From BP-464 sp045805505 (lineage in GTDB: Bacteria > Actinomycetota > Thermoleophilia > Solirubrobacterales > Solirubrobacteraceae), in contig JBJMLA010000075.1 in NCBI GenBank assembly GCA_045805505.1, positions 1 to 64,000 on the forward strand: a DNA stretch of 64,000 bases, written 5' to 3'. The translations under genes and the position numbers were made by a program. Of the stretch, positions 49,229 through 58,295 are shown in pieces. The notes below the pieces were generated by a model. It had not been told where the DNA came from, searched no databases, and saw nothing but the letters and a program-made list of their open reading frames with translations. Numbering within the stretch: the stretch's first letter is position 1; each line of letters starts with the position of its first letter.

Positions 49229-50575
49229 CTACAGGTTCATCCGCGCCGGCGCGCGCGAGACGGTGACCTCGTCCTCGCCGTAGCCGTAGACGCGCTCGTC
49301 GACGTCGGGGTCGCGGTTGGCGACGACGCCGAGGATGCGGGCGCGGACGCCCTGGAGCTGGCGGAGGGACTCGCGGACGCTGTCGCGCGTCGCCTTCTCC
49401 ATGTCGATGACGAGCACGACCCCGTCGACGCGGCCGGCGACGGTGGCGGCGTCGGCGCCGACGCTGAGCGGAGGGCAGTCGAAGAGCACGAGGTCGGCGG
49501 CGCCGGCGAGGTCGTCGAGGACCTCGCGGCCGCGGGCGGACTCGAGCAGGCCCGAGAGGCTCGGGACCGTCGGGCCCGCCGGGAGGAGGTGGACGCTGGA
49601 GATGCCGGTCGGGTGGACGCAGGCCTCGAGCGGCGCGCCGCCGACGATGAACGTCGTCAGGCCGGGCGAGAGGCGGCCGGTCGCGTCGGGGCGGAAGAAC
49701 GCCTGCTGGGAGGGGCGCTAGAGGTCGGCCTCGACGACGAGGATCTCGTTGCCCGCGCTGGCGCTGACCCGAGCGAGCTGGCTGACGGTCGTCGACTTGC
49801 CCTCGACGGGGACGTTGCTGGTGACCGCGACCGTGCGCAGGGTGCCCTCGGGGAACGCGAACTGCAGGTTCGTGCGCAGGACGCGGAACGCCTCGGTGAA
49901 CGCCGCGGTGCCGACGTCGCCGCGACCGCGGCGCGGGACGCGCGCGAGGATCGGCGCGTCGACGATCGCCTCGAGGTCCTCGACGCTGCGGATCCGGTGG
50001 TCGAAGCGCTCGCGCAGCGCGGCCAGCGCCAGCCCCAGCGCGAGGCCGAGGATCAGGGCGAGCGCCGCGTAGAGCTTGGGCTTGGGCCGCGCGGCCGCCT
50101 CAGGCACCGCGGCGGCGTCGGCCAGCGTCACCGTCACCTTGGTCACCGGGGTCAGCGTGCGCTTGACGTAGGCCGTGAAGACGTCGGCGTAGGTGTCGGC
50201 GATCCGCTTGGCCTCCTGCGGGTCGCCCGCCTCGGCGGTGATGCGCAGCAGCTGGGTCTCGGGAACGGGCTCGGCCGACACGCTGGCCTCGAGCACGTCG
50301 CCGGCGGGCTCGCCGCCCAGCGCGCGCGAGACCTGCTCGGCGATGTTGGGGCTGGTGAGCACGTCGCCGTAGGTGCGCGCCGCGACCTGCGAGGCCTGGA
50401 CGGCGTCGAAGGTCTGGGCGTCGCTCGGCTGGGCGATGAGCAGCGTGGCCGAGCTCTCGTAGACCTTGGACTGGGTCGTGGCGTAGGCGTAGGTCGCCGC
50501 GGCGAGCAGCACCATCGTGGCGAGCACGATCCACTTGCGCCGCCAGACCACCGTGAGGAAGTTGTCCGTGCCCAT
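49229..50575 (-). pseudogene. Wzz/BY-kinase (CpsCD-like) interrupted by an in-frame TAG
   Basis: From the ATG at 50575: a Wzz domain with TM1 (RKWIVLATMVLLAAATYAYA), an external helical region, TM2 (ALALILGLALGLALAAL), then a kinase start with Walker A (SNVPVEGKSTTVSQLA) and A' (ILVVEADL). A TAG at 49718-49720 follows directly. Reading continues in the same frame: RPSQQAFFRPDATG, LSGLLESARGREVLDDL, Walker B (DLVLFDCPPLSVGAD), to 49229. The expected DLRRPS/DLKRPS is broken at its third residue, so a single-base change (for example AAG to TAG) would suffice. 448 residues if repaired. The C-terminal Tyr cluster is short (ERVYGYGEDE). Confidence 0.85.
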
Positions 50576-50624
50576 GGGCCGCGCGCGACTATAAGCGCCG
50601 CCTCGGCTGCGATCCTGCCGGGGC

Positions 50625-51455
50625 ATGCGCGTGGCGGTCATCGTCCCCTGCTTCAACGATGGCGACCTCGTCACCGAGGCCGTCGCGTCGGCGCGCGCCT
50701 GCCCGGAGCCGATCGAGCTCGTGGTCATCGACGACGGCTCCACCGACGCCGGCACGCTGGCGGTCCTCGAGGGCCTCGAGCAGGACGGTGTGCGCGTCGT
50801 GCACCAGGCCAACACGGGCCTTCCCGGCGCCCGGATGCGCGGGCTGGCGGTGACCACCGCGCCCTACGTGTTCCCGCTCGACGCCGACGACCTGCTGGTC
50901 GCCGAGACGCTGCCGACGATGGCCGACCGCCTCGACGCCGACCCGGGCGTCGCGGTCTGCTTCGGCGACTACGCGGAGTTCGGCGGCCCGGAGGATCTCG
51001 TCCGCGCGGTCCCCGCGACGCTCGACCCGTTCCGCATCGCCTACGCCAACGAGTACCCCGTCTCGGCCCTCTTCCGCCGCACCGCGCTGGAGGCCGCCGG
51101 GGGCTGGAAGGCCATCAAGTGGGGCTACGAGGACTGGGACCTGTGGATGGGCCTCGCCGAGTCCGGCGCCCGCGGCGTCCACGCCGGCGAGGGGCTCATC
51201 ACCTACCGCAGGCGCCTGCACGGCGAGCGGATGCTGACCACGGCCAAGCGCAACCACCGCGCGCTGTACCGGACGCTGAAGGAGAGCCACCCGGCGCTGT
51301 TCGCCGGCATCGACGCGCACCGCGCCGCCTCGCCCATGAGCCCGGCGCGCAAGCGGCTCTACCCGCTCGTCTACGGCGGCCGCCCGCGGTTTCGCGCCGA
51401 GCGTCACCTCAAGGCCCTGCTCGACCGCAGTCGGATCTGGACCCTGCGCCGGTGA
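50625..51455 (+). CDS. family 2 glycosyltransferase (GT-A fold)
   Basis: 276 residues. VIVPCFNDGDLVTEAVASAR, VIDDGSTDAGT, NTGLPGARMRGL, FPLDADDLLVAETL (DxD) and WGYEDWDLWMGL (the ED catalytic region). Inverting GT2 enzyme, cytoplasmic, adds a sugar to the growing lipid-linked chain. GTGA overlap with the next glycosyltransferase. Divergent from the BY-kinase gene. Confidence 0.9.
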   Translation: MRVAVIVPCFNDGDLVTEAVASARACPEPIELVVIDDGSTDAGTLAVLEGLEQDGVRVVHQANTGLPGARMRGLAVTTAPYVFPLDADDLLVAETLPTMADRLDADPGVAVCFGDYAEFGGPEDLVRAVPATLDPFRIAYANEYPVSALFRRTALEAAGGWKAIKWGYEDWDLWMGLAESGARGVHAGEGLITYRRRLHGERMLTTAKRNHRALYRTLKESHPALFAGIDAHRAASPMSPARKRLYPLVYGGRPRFRAERHLKALLDRSRIWTLRR

Positions 51456-52519
51456 AGGTCCTCGCGGTCTCCTCCTACGGCGTGCTGGCCGGCTCCGAGC
51501 TGTCGCTCGCCGAGTTCCTGGCCCACCGGCCCGCCGGCATCGAGGCGAGCGCCCTGCTCGTCGAGGACGGCCCCCTGCGCGCGCGGCTCGAGGAGCTCGG
51601 CGTGCCGGCCCAGGGCGTCGAGGGCCTCGACGGCCGCCCGGGCCCGGCCGCGCTGGCGAAGTTCAGCCGGCGCCTGCACCACGTGCTGCGCACGGAGCGG
51701 CCCGACGTCGTCTGGGCGACGGGTCTGAAGGCCGCGGCGATGAGCGTGCCCGCCTGCCGGCTGAGCGGCACGCCGCTCGTGTGGCACAAGGTCGACTTCT
51801 CGCTCGACGACAAGATCGCGCGGCCGCTGGGCATCGCGGTCAACGGCGTGATCGGCGTCAGCCGCGCGGTGACCGAGGCGCTGGGGCCCGCCCGCAAGAA
51901 GGTGCTCGGCACCGTCGGCCCGCCCGTGCGGCTTCCGGACGACGCACGCGTCGAGCCGGCCACCGATCCGCCGGCCATCGGGACGCTCGGCCGCCTGATC
52001 CCGATCAAGGGCCACGAGCACATCATCCGCGCGGGCGCGCGCCTGGGCGTCCGGGTCATCCTCGCCGGCGATGCCTCGCCGGACTACCCCGAGTGGCCCG
52101 CACACCTCCGCGAGCTCGCGCAGGCCGAGGGGGCCGACGTCGAGTTCGCCGGCTTCACGACCGACGTGCTCGGGACACTGGCCCGGATGACGGTGTTCGT
52201 CACCGCGACCTACCGCGACGAGCACGGCTTCGGCTGGGAGGGCCTGAGTGGCGCGATGCTCGAGGCCAGCTGGGTCGGCCTGCCGCTCGTCGCCGCCCGC
52301 GGTGGCGGGACCGCGGAGGGCGTCGTCGACGGCGTCACCGGCACGCTGGTCGAGCGCGCCGACGGCGATCTCATCGCCGCGGCCGCCGAGCCGTACCTGC
52401 GCGACGCGGAGCTGGCTCGCCGCACGGGCGAGGCCGGCGCCGCCTATGCACGCGAGCACTTCGCGCCCGAGCGGGCCTCGGCCAAGCTCTTCGGCCTGCT
52501 GGAGCGCGCGGTCCGATGA
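51452..52519 (+). CDS. family 4-type glycosyltransferase (GT-B fold)
   Basis: 355 residues from the GTG overlapping the previous stop. N-terminal VSSYGVLAGSELSLAEFLAH; the C-terminal donor domain IGTLGRLIPIKGHEHIIRAG, and EGLSGAMLEASWVGLPLVAARGGGTAEGV (the E-x7-E region). Retaining GT4. ATGA overlap with the next gene. Confidence 0.88.
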   Translation: MKVLAVSSYGVLAGSELSLAEFLAHRPAGIEASALLVEDGPLRARLEELGVPAQGVEGLDGRPGPAALAKFSRRLHHVLRTERPDVVWATGLKAAAMSVPACRLSGTPLVWHKVDFSLDDKIARPLGIAVNGVIGVSRAVTEALGPARKKVLGTVGPPVRLPDDARVEPATDPPAIGTLGRLIPIKGHEHIIRAGARLGVRVILAGDASPDYPEWPAHLRELAQAEGADVEFAGFTTDVLGTLARMTVFVTATYRDEHGFGWEGLSGAMLEASWVGLPLVAARGGGTAEGVVDGVTGTLVERADGDLIAAAAEPYLRDAELARRTGEAGAAYAREHFAPERASAKLFGLLERAVR

Positions 52520-53868
52520 GGTCGCGCTGGGCGAGCGAGACGCTGCTGTGGCTGATCGGCGCCGCCGGCATCGCGGTCATCGCCGTGGTCCAGACCACCG
52601 TCTTCTACCGCGCCTCGCCGATGATCGGCATCGCGCTGCCGATCGCCGCGGGCGTCGCCGCGCTGGTCATCGCCAAGCCGATGGTCGGCGCGTGCCTGGG
52701 CATCGCCGCGGTGCCGCTGGAGATCCTCCACACGCAGATCAGCCCTATGGAGGGGCTGCTGCTGCTGACCGCCGGCGCCGTGCTGCTGCGCTGGGCGTTC
52801 GGTGCCGCGCGCCTGCGCATCGACCCGGTGTTCATGGTCTTCGGTGCGGCGCTGCTGTGGATGCTCGCCGGCCTCGGCGTCGCGCGCGACGAGTTCATCG
52901 TCGTGCGCACGCTGCTGATGTGGGCGAGCTTCGCGATGGTCGCCCTGTTCATCAGCAACGCCACGCCGAAGCAGGTCCGGATGGTCCTGTGGGCGATCGT
53001 CGCCGGCGCCGTCTTCACGGCGCTGATCGCGGTGGCCAGCGGCACGGCACAGGAGGCCCGCGCCGGAGCGACCGCGGTCGAGGGCCGGGCGCAGGGCTCG
53101 TTCACGCATCCCGCGCAGCTCGCGTTCTTCCTGGTCATGGCGCTGCCGCCCGCGCTGGTACTGATCGTCAAGAGCCGCGCCTGGCTGCGCGTGCTCGCCG
53201 CGGCGGCGGCGGTGGTGATCATCACCGTGCTCGTGCTGACGCTCACCCGCGGCGCGATCATCGGCGCCGGCGCGTCGCTGGCGATCATGTTGGTGTGGGC
53301 GCCGTTCCGGAAGGTCGTCTCGGTGGTGCTCGTCGCGCTGCTGCTCTTCGCGGTGCTCAATGCGGACGCGATCTCGCGCTCGGAGCAGCTCAACCTCGTC
53401 GGCGCGCGCCTCGCCACGATCACCAACAAGGACGAGGCGACGGTCAACAACAACCGCCTGAAGATCTACAGCACCGTGCCGCGGATCTCGGCCGACCATC
53501 CGGTCTTCGGCCTCGGCGTCGGCAACTTCAAGGACTGGTCGCTCTACTACGGCCTCAGCGAGGGCGGCCTCCCGTTCGAGCACGCGCACAACGTCGCGCT
53601 GACGGTGCTCGTCGAGCAGGGGATCCCCGGTGCCCTGCTGCTGCTGGCCATGCTGTTCCTGCTGTTCCGCGTCGCGAGCGAGGCGCTGCGCCAGCGAAGA
53701 CATCCCGACTTCGGCTACGCGCTGGCGCCGATCGCCGGGCTCGGCGGGCTCTTCGTCAACTCGCTGCTCGACTACCCGCCGGGCTCGAACCCGAACATGG
53801 CGCTGCTGCTCATCGAGATCGGGCTGCTCGTCGCCACTGCGCGCGCACTGCAGCGACCGCCGACCTGA
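52516..53868 (+). CDS. Wzy/O-antigen-ligase-like membrane protein
   Basis: 450 residues with about 11 TM helices. The O-antigen ligase segment HPVFGLGVGNFKDWSLYYGL, then HAHNVALTVLVEQGIPGALLLL is clear; also FTHPAQLAFFLVMALPPAL and VLTLTRGAIIGAGAS. The second polymerase/ligase-like protein in this locus, without the TPR tail of the first. One may polymerise and the other ligate. Confidence 0.88.
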   Translation: MRSRWASETLLWLIGAAGIAVIAVVQTTVFYRASPMIGIALPIAAGVAALVIAKPMVGACLGIAAVPLEILHTQISPMEGLLLLTAGAVLLRWAFGAARLRIDPVFMVFGAALLWMLAGLGVARDEFIVVRTLLMWASFAMVALFISNATPKQVRMVLWAIVAGAVFTALIAVASGTAQEARAGATAVEGRAQGSFTHPAQLAFFLVMALPPALVLIVKSRAWLRVLAAAAAVVIITVLVLTLTRGAIIGAGASLAIMLVWAPFRKVVSVVLVALLLFAVLNADAISRSEQLNLVGARLATITNKDEATVNNNRLKIYSTVPRISADHPVFGLGVGNFKDWSLYYGLSEGGLPFEHAHNVALTVLVEQGIPGALLLLAMLFLLFRVASEALRQRRHPDFGYALAPIAGLGGLFVNSLLDYPPGSNPNMALLLIEIGLLVATARALQRPPT

Positions 53869-54904
53869 ACGCGGCGTAGGCCGGGCGCGCCTCGTAGCTC
53901 TGGCGCAGCAGGCCGAAGTTGTTCTCCCACGAGTCCGGAGCGGTCTCGGTGTCGCGCAGCTGATAGAGCGTCGCGCCGCGCACGAACGCGAACTGCGGGA
54001 TCGCCCGCGTGGTGTCGGCGATCAGCGTCGCCTGCTGCTCGAGCGATCCGCACCAGCGGCAGGCGGTGAAGCCGAACTCGGTCAGCCACAGCGGCTTGGC
54101 CTGGCCGGCGGCGAGCTGGGCGGCGCGGATCGAGCGGATGCCGGGGCCGAACTCCAGGCGCGCGGGCGCCGCCTCGCTGGCCGGACCGCGGCCGTCGGAG
54201 TACGGGTGGATCGAGATCCCGTCGTAGGAGCCGCGGATGCCCGCGGCGTAGAGCCTGCGCAGGAACGAGACGTCGGCGTAGGCGGTCGCGCCGGCCAGCA
54301 CGGGCACGCGCGGATCGCCCTGCTTGGCCAGCGGGTAGGTGGCGCGCACGAGCGCGGCGTAGCGCGCGGCCTTCTTCGCGCGCGGCCCGATGAACTCATA
54401 GGACAGGTTGGGCTCGTTCCAGATCTCGAGCGCGGCGAGCTTGGGCCCGTAGCGGTCGGTCAGGAACTTCGCGGCTCGCCCGTAGTCGCGCGGATCGGCC
54501 GGCGGGTAGTCCTGGACGTTGCGCTCCCACCACGACCCCGAGCAGCCCTGCTTGAGCCGCGCCGGCGCCGTCGAGGCCCAGCACGGCGTCTCGGTGAGCG
54601 TGGCGATGACCTTGATGCCGCGCGCGTCGGCGGCGGCCACGAACGCGTCGAGCTTGTCGACGTACCAGGACTCGAAACGACCGGGTCCGCCGCCCTGCAG
54701 GCTCGACCAGCCGACGTCGGTGCGGGCCACGTTGACGCCGAGGTCGGCGAGGTGCTCGACGTCGCGGAGCATGTCGGCGTGCGTCTCGGTGCTCCACAGC
54801 GCGTGGACCTGGATGCCCAGATAGCGCGGCGCCGCCGCCGCGGGGGCGGCGAACAGCACGAGCACGGCGAGGGCAAGGGTCCTGATGACGGAAATACGTG
54901 ACAT
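53810..54904 (-). CDS. secreted GH39/GH5-like glycosidase
   Basis: 364 residues with a signal peptide (LALAVLVLFAAPAAAAP). TIM-barrel markers: VNVARTDVGWSSLQ, ALEIWNEPNLSYEF (acid/base Glu), YDGISIHPYSDG, KPLWLTEFGFTAC (nucleophile Glu), as in clan-A hydrolases. May trim or release the polymer made by this locus. Overlaps the polymerase gene's 3' end by 59 bases on the opposite strand. Confidence 0.8.
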   Translation of the reverse strand: MSRISVIRTLALAVLVLFAAPAAAAPRYLGIQVHALWSTETHADMLRDVEHLADLGVNVARTDVGWSSLQGGGPGRFESWYVDKLDAFVAAADARGIKVIATLTETPCWASTAPARLKQGCSGSWWERNVQDYPPADPRDYGRAAKFLTDRYGPKLAALEIWNEPNLSYEFIGPRAKKAARYAALVRATYPLAKQGDPRVPVLAGATAYADVSFLRRLYAAGIRGSYDGISIHPYSDGRGPASEAAPARLEFGPGIRSIRAAQLAAGQAKPLWLTEFGFTACRWCGSLEQQATLIADTTRAIPQFAFVRGATLYQLRDTETAPDSWENNFGLLRQSYEARPAYAAFRSAVAAVRAQWRRAARSR

Positions 54905-54958
54905 GGCCCTCTCCGGTTCATCGGTGCCGTGGGAGCCCGCCTTTAGGGTGGGCGCCGC

Positions 54959-56074
54959 ATGGCGCGCGTGCTCCACACCTTCGAGCCGCCGGACGGGGGC
55001 GTGGCCGAGCACGTGGTCCAGCTGGCCACGAACCTGCCGGCGCACGGTCACGAGCTGGTCGTCGCCGGGCCGCGCGAGACCGCGTTCTACGCGCCGCTCG
55101 AGGCCGCCGGGATCCGCTGCGTCCGCCTGCCGATGGGCCGCGGCTACTCGCGGCCCCAGGACGAGCTCGCGGCGACGCGGGAGCTGACCGCGCTGCTGCG
55201 GGCCGAGCGCTTCGACCTCGTCCACTGCCACTCGGCCAAGGCGGGGATCATCGGGCGCGTCGCCGCGGCCCGGGCGGGCGTGCCGGCGATCTACAGCCCG
55301 CACGGCCTGCCGTTCGTCGGACCCGTCTCGCGCGCGCGGCGGATCTTCGGGATCGCCGCCGAGCGCCGGATGGCGCGGCGCACCGCGGCGTTCCTGTTCG
55401 TCTCGGACGCCGAACGGCGTTTCGCGCTCGAGGCGGGCGTCGGGGCGGGGCGCCCGATGCACGTGGTGCACAACGGCTGCGACGCCGGGCCGCCCGTCGC
55501 CGCCGACCCGGCGCTGCTCGCCCACGCCGCGGGCGGTCCGCTCGCCGCGATGGTCACCGTCCTGCGCCCGGCCAAGGGCATCGAGACGTTCATCGCGGCA
55601 GCACGCTCGGTGCTGGCCGCCGCCCCGGACGCGCGCCTGGCGCTCGTCGGAAGCGGGCCCGAGCGGGAGCGCTTCGCCGCGCTGATCGGCGAGCACGGCC
55701 TCGCGGACGAGCCGCGCTTCGCGGTGTTCCCGTGGCGGCCGCCGATGGCCGCCCACCTCGAGGCGCTCGACGTCCTCGCCCTGCCGTCGGAGATGGAGGC
55801 CTTCCCCCTGTCGCTGGTCGAGGCGATGGCCCACGGCATCCCGCAGGTCGCCTCGGACGTCGGCGGCATCCCCGAGGCGGTGACGAGCGAGACCGGCATC
55901 CTCGTCCCACCGCGCGACCCGGACGCGCTGGCGCAGGCCCTGGTCGCGCTGCTGGCGGACCCCGAACGCCGGGCGGCCATGGCGCACGCCTCCCGCGCGC
56001 GTCACGCGGAGCACTTCACGCTCGAGCGGCTGGTCTCCGGCGTCGACGGCGTCTACCGCGCGGTGCTGGCGTGA
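54959..56074 (+). CDS. family 4 glycosyltransferase
   Basis: 371 residues. Begins LHTFEPPDGGVAEHVVQLAT; FDLVHCHSAKAGIIGRVAA; donor domain VTVLRPAKGIETFIAAAR, LALVGSGPERERF and LPSEMEAFPLSLVEAMAHGIPQVASDVGGIPEAV, a textbook GT4 with E-x7-E. GTGA-coupled to the flippase. Confidence 0.92.
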   Translation: MARVLHTFEPPDGGVAEHVVQLATNLPAHGHELVVAGPRETAFYAPLEAAGIRCVRLPMGRGYSRPQDELAATRELTALLRAERFDLVHCHSAKAGIIGRVAAARAGVPAIYSPHGLPFVGPVSRARRIFGIAAERRMARRTAAFLFVSDAERRFALEAGVGAGRPMHVVHNGCDAGPPVAADPALLAHAAGGPLAAMVTVLRPAKGIETFIAAARSVLAAAPDARLALVGSGPERERFAALIGEHGLADEPRFAVFPWRPPMAAHLEALDVLALPSEMEAFPLSLVEAMAHGIPQVASDVGGIPEAVTSETGILVPPRDPDALAQALVALLADPERRAAMAHASRARHAEHFTLERLVSGVDGVYRAVLA

Positions 56075-57507
56075 CCGGGCTGCGCACCATCGTCCGCAAC
56101 ACCGCGCTGCAGGCCGGTGCCGAGGTGCTGACCAAGCTCGCCTCGCTGGCCTTCTACGTCGTCATGGCCCGCGAGCTCGGCTCGGCCGGCTTCGGCGACT
56201 ACATGTTCGCGCTGTCGCTGGTCGTGCTGCTCACGTCGCTGGCCGGCTTCGGCACCGACGGGCTGCTGACCCGCGAGGTCTCGCGCGACCGCGACGAGCT
56301 CCACCGGCTGTTCTGGAACTCGATCGCGCTGAAGGTCGTCCTCGGGCTGGCGACGACGGCGATCGCGCTGCTCGTGTCGATCCTCGGCGACTACTCGCCG
56401 GCGGTCAACGCGGCCATCGTGCTGCTCGCGCTCGGCACGCTCCTCGAGCTGCTGGCCAAGACGATCGGTGCCACGTTCCTGGCCTACGACGACCTGCGCC
56501 CGGTCGCCGCGGGGCTGATCCTCCAGCGCTTCAGCACCGCCGCAGGCGGCATCATCGCGCTCGTCGCCGGCGCCGGGATCGCGCCCGTGGCCGCGATCTA
56601 CCTCGGCGGGGCGGCGCTCGGCCTGGCCTCGGTGACGTTGTCGCTCTACCGCCACGAGCTGCGCCCGCGCCGCGAGATCAGCATCCGCCGCGCCCGGGAG
56701 GTCGCCGCGCAGGCCGTGCCGTTCGGCCTGATGCTGATCTTCTCGACGATCATCTTCCGCATCGACGCGACGATGCTGTCGCTGTTCAAGGGGCCCGAGG
56801 CGGTCGGTCTCTACAGCGCGGCATACCGGGCGCTCGAGAGCGTGCTGTTCCTGCCCTACGCGATCGAGAACGCGCTGTTCCCGACGTTCTCGCGCCTGGC
56901 CCGCGCCACGCAGCCGACGCTCGCCTCGGTCTACGAGGGCGGCCTCAAGGCGATCGCCGTGATCACCGCGCCGCTGGGCGTGGCGTTCCTGCTCTTCGGC
57001 GGCCCGCTGCTCGAGCTCCTCTACGGCACCGAGTACGGCGACGCCGAGCGAGCCATGCACTGGCTCGGCGGCGCGGCCGTGCTCTACGGCATCTCGTTCC
57101 TCAGCGTGTCGCTGCTGGCCGCCCAGCGCAAGACCCGTGTGCTGGCGTGGACCGTGGGCAGCGTGATGGTCTTCAACATCGTGCTGAACCTCCTGGTCAT
57201 CCCCCGCTACTCGCTCGACGGCGCCGCCGCGGTGACGACGATCACCGAGGCCGTCCAGGCGCTGGCGCTCGGCGTGCTCGCGCGGCGCGTCGCCGGGCCG
57301 GTGTCGGTCCGGCGGATCACCACGAGCCCGGTCCTCGGCGCCGCGGCGATGGCCGGCGTGGCGCTGGTCACCGGCACCAGCGTCCTCGCCTTCGCGGCGG
57401 CCGGGGCGGCGTACCTGATCGTCGTCATCGGCGCCGAGCGCGCGCTGTTCCCCGCCGACCTCGCCCGCTTCACCGGATACGTCCAGGCCCGCCTCGGCCG
57501 CGCGTAG
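56071..57507 (+). CDS. polysaccharide flippase (Wzx/MATE-like)
   Basis: 478 residues from the GTG overlapping the previous stop. 12-14 TM helices, start RNTALQAGAEVLTKLASLAFYVVMARELGSAGFGDY, and later IDATMLSLFKGPEAVGLYSAAYRALE, the PF01943/PF14667 pattern. Moves lipid-linked oligosaccharide across the membrane for the Wzy proteins. Confidence 0.9.
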   Translation: MTGLRTIVRNTALQAGAEVLTKLASLAFYVVMARELGSAGFGDYMFALSLVVLLTSLAGFGTDGLLTREVSRDRDELHRLFWNSIALKVVLGLATTAIALLVSILGDYSPAVNAAIVLLALGTLLELLAKTIGATFLAYDDLRPVAAGLILQRFSTAAGGIIALVAGAGIAPVAAIYLGGAALGLASVTLSLYRHELRPRREISIRRAREVAAQAVPFGLMLIFSTIIFRIDATMLSLFKGPEAVGLYSAAYRALESVLFLPYAIENALFPTFSRLARATQPTLASVYEGGLKAIAVITAPLGVAFLLFGGPLLELLYGTEYGDAERAMHWLGGAAVLYGISFLSVSLLAAQRKTRVLAWTVGSVMVFNIVLNLLVIPRYSLDGAAAVTTITEAVQALALGVLARRVAGPVSVRRITTSPVLGAAAMAGVALVTGTSVLAFAAAGAAYLIVVIGAERALFPADLARFTGYVQARLGRA

Positions 57508-57517
57508 GGTTCAGGGG

Positions 57518-58294
57518 GTGCCGCGCGTCCCCCCGCCGCTCATCCTCGCCTACCACGGTGTCAGCGAGGTTCCGGCCCACCTCGATCCCGAGGGGCTGTT
57601 CATCAGCCCGCGCGAGCTGCGCGGGCAGATCGGCCGGCTGCGCCGCTGGGGCTATGCGTTCCTGACCTTCGGAGACATGGCGGCGCGGATCGCCGAGGGC
57701 CGCGCGGCCGGCCACGTCGCCCTGACCTTCGACGACGGGCTGCTCGACAACCTCGACCAGCTCGTGCCGATCCTGCGCGACGAGGCGATCCCGGCGACGA
57801 CGTTCGTGACGACGGGCTGGATGGGCCAGGCGCATCCGAGCGTCCCCTACGCGCGCAACATGACGTCCGACGAGGTGCGTGAGCTGCACCGGTCCGGCGT
57901 GGAGATCGGCGGCCACACCGTCAGCCATCCCGACCTGACCGCGCTGAGCTTCGAGGCCGCGCGCGACGAGGTCCGCGACGGCTGCGCACAGCTCTCCGAG
58001 ATCGTCGGCTCGCCCGTCGACACGTTCGCCTACCCGTTCGGCTTCGCCAACGCCGAGGCGATCCGCGCCACCGAGGCCGCCGGGGTGCGCGCAGCCTGCC
58101 GCGTCGCCGCGGAGGGCAGCTGGGACGAGCCGCTGAACCTGCCGCGCCAGGACACCAACACCAAGTCCGCGCTCGGCCTGTGGCTCAAGCGCGACGACCG
58201 CTACGAGTCCGTGATGCGCCACCGTCCCGCCAAGGCGGTGCGCCGCCTGGGCAAGGAACGCCGCAGGATCATCAGCCGGCTGCGCCGGGGCTGA
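57518..58294 (+). CDS. polysaccharide deacetylase (NodB domain)
   Basis: 258 residues from a GTG. LILAYHGVSE, then HVALTFDDGLLDNL (motif 1, catalytic Asp and metal Asp), GGHTVSHPDLTAL (motif 2, metal His), TFAYPFGFANAEA (motif 3) and a C-terminal basic tail. No signal peptide is evident, so it may act in the cytoplasm or be exported by a non-classical route. Removes N- or O-acetyl groups. Confidence 0.88.
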   Translation: MPRVPPPLILAYHGVSEVPAHLDPEGLFISPRELRGQIGRLRRWGYAFLTFGDMAARIAEGRAAGHVALTFDDGLLDNLDQLVPILRDEAIPATTFVTTGWMGQAHPSVPYARNMTSDEVRELHRSGVEIGGHTVSHPDLTALSFEAARDEVRDGCAQLSEIVGSPVDTFAYPFGFANAEAIRATEAAGVRAACRVAAEGSWDEPLNLPRQDTNTKSALGLWLKRDDRYESVMRHRPAKAVRRLGKERRRIISRLRRG

Positions 58295-58295
58295 C

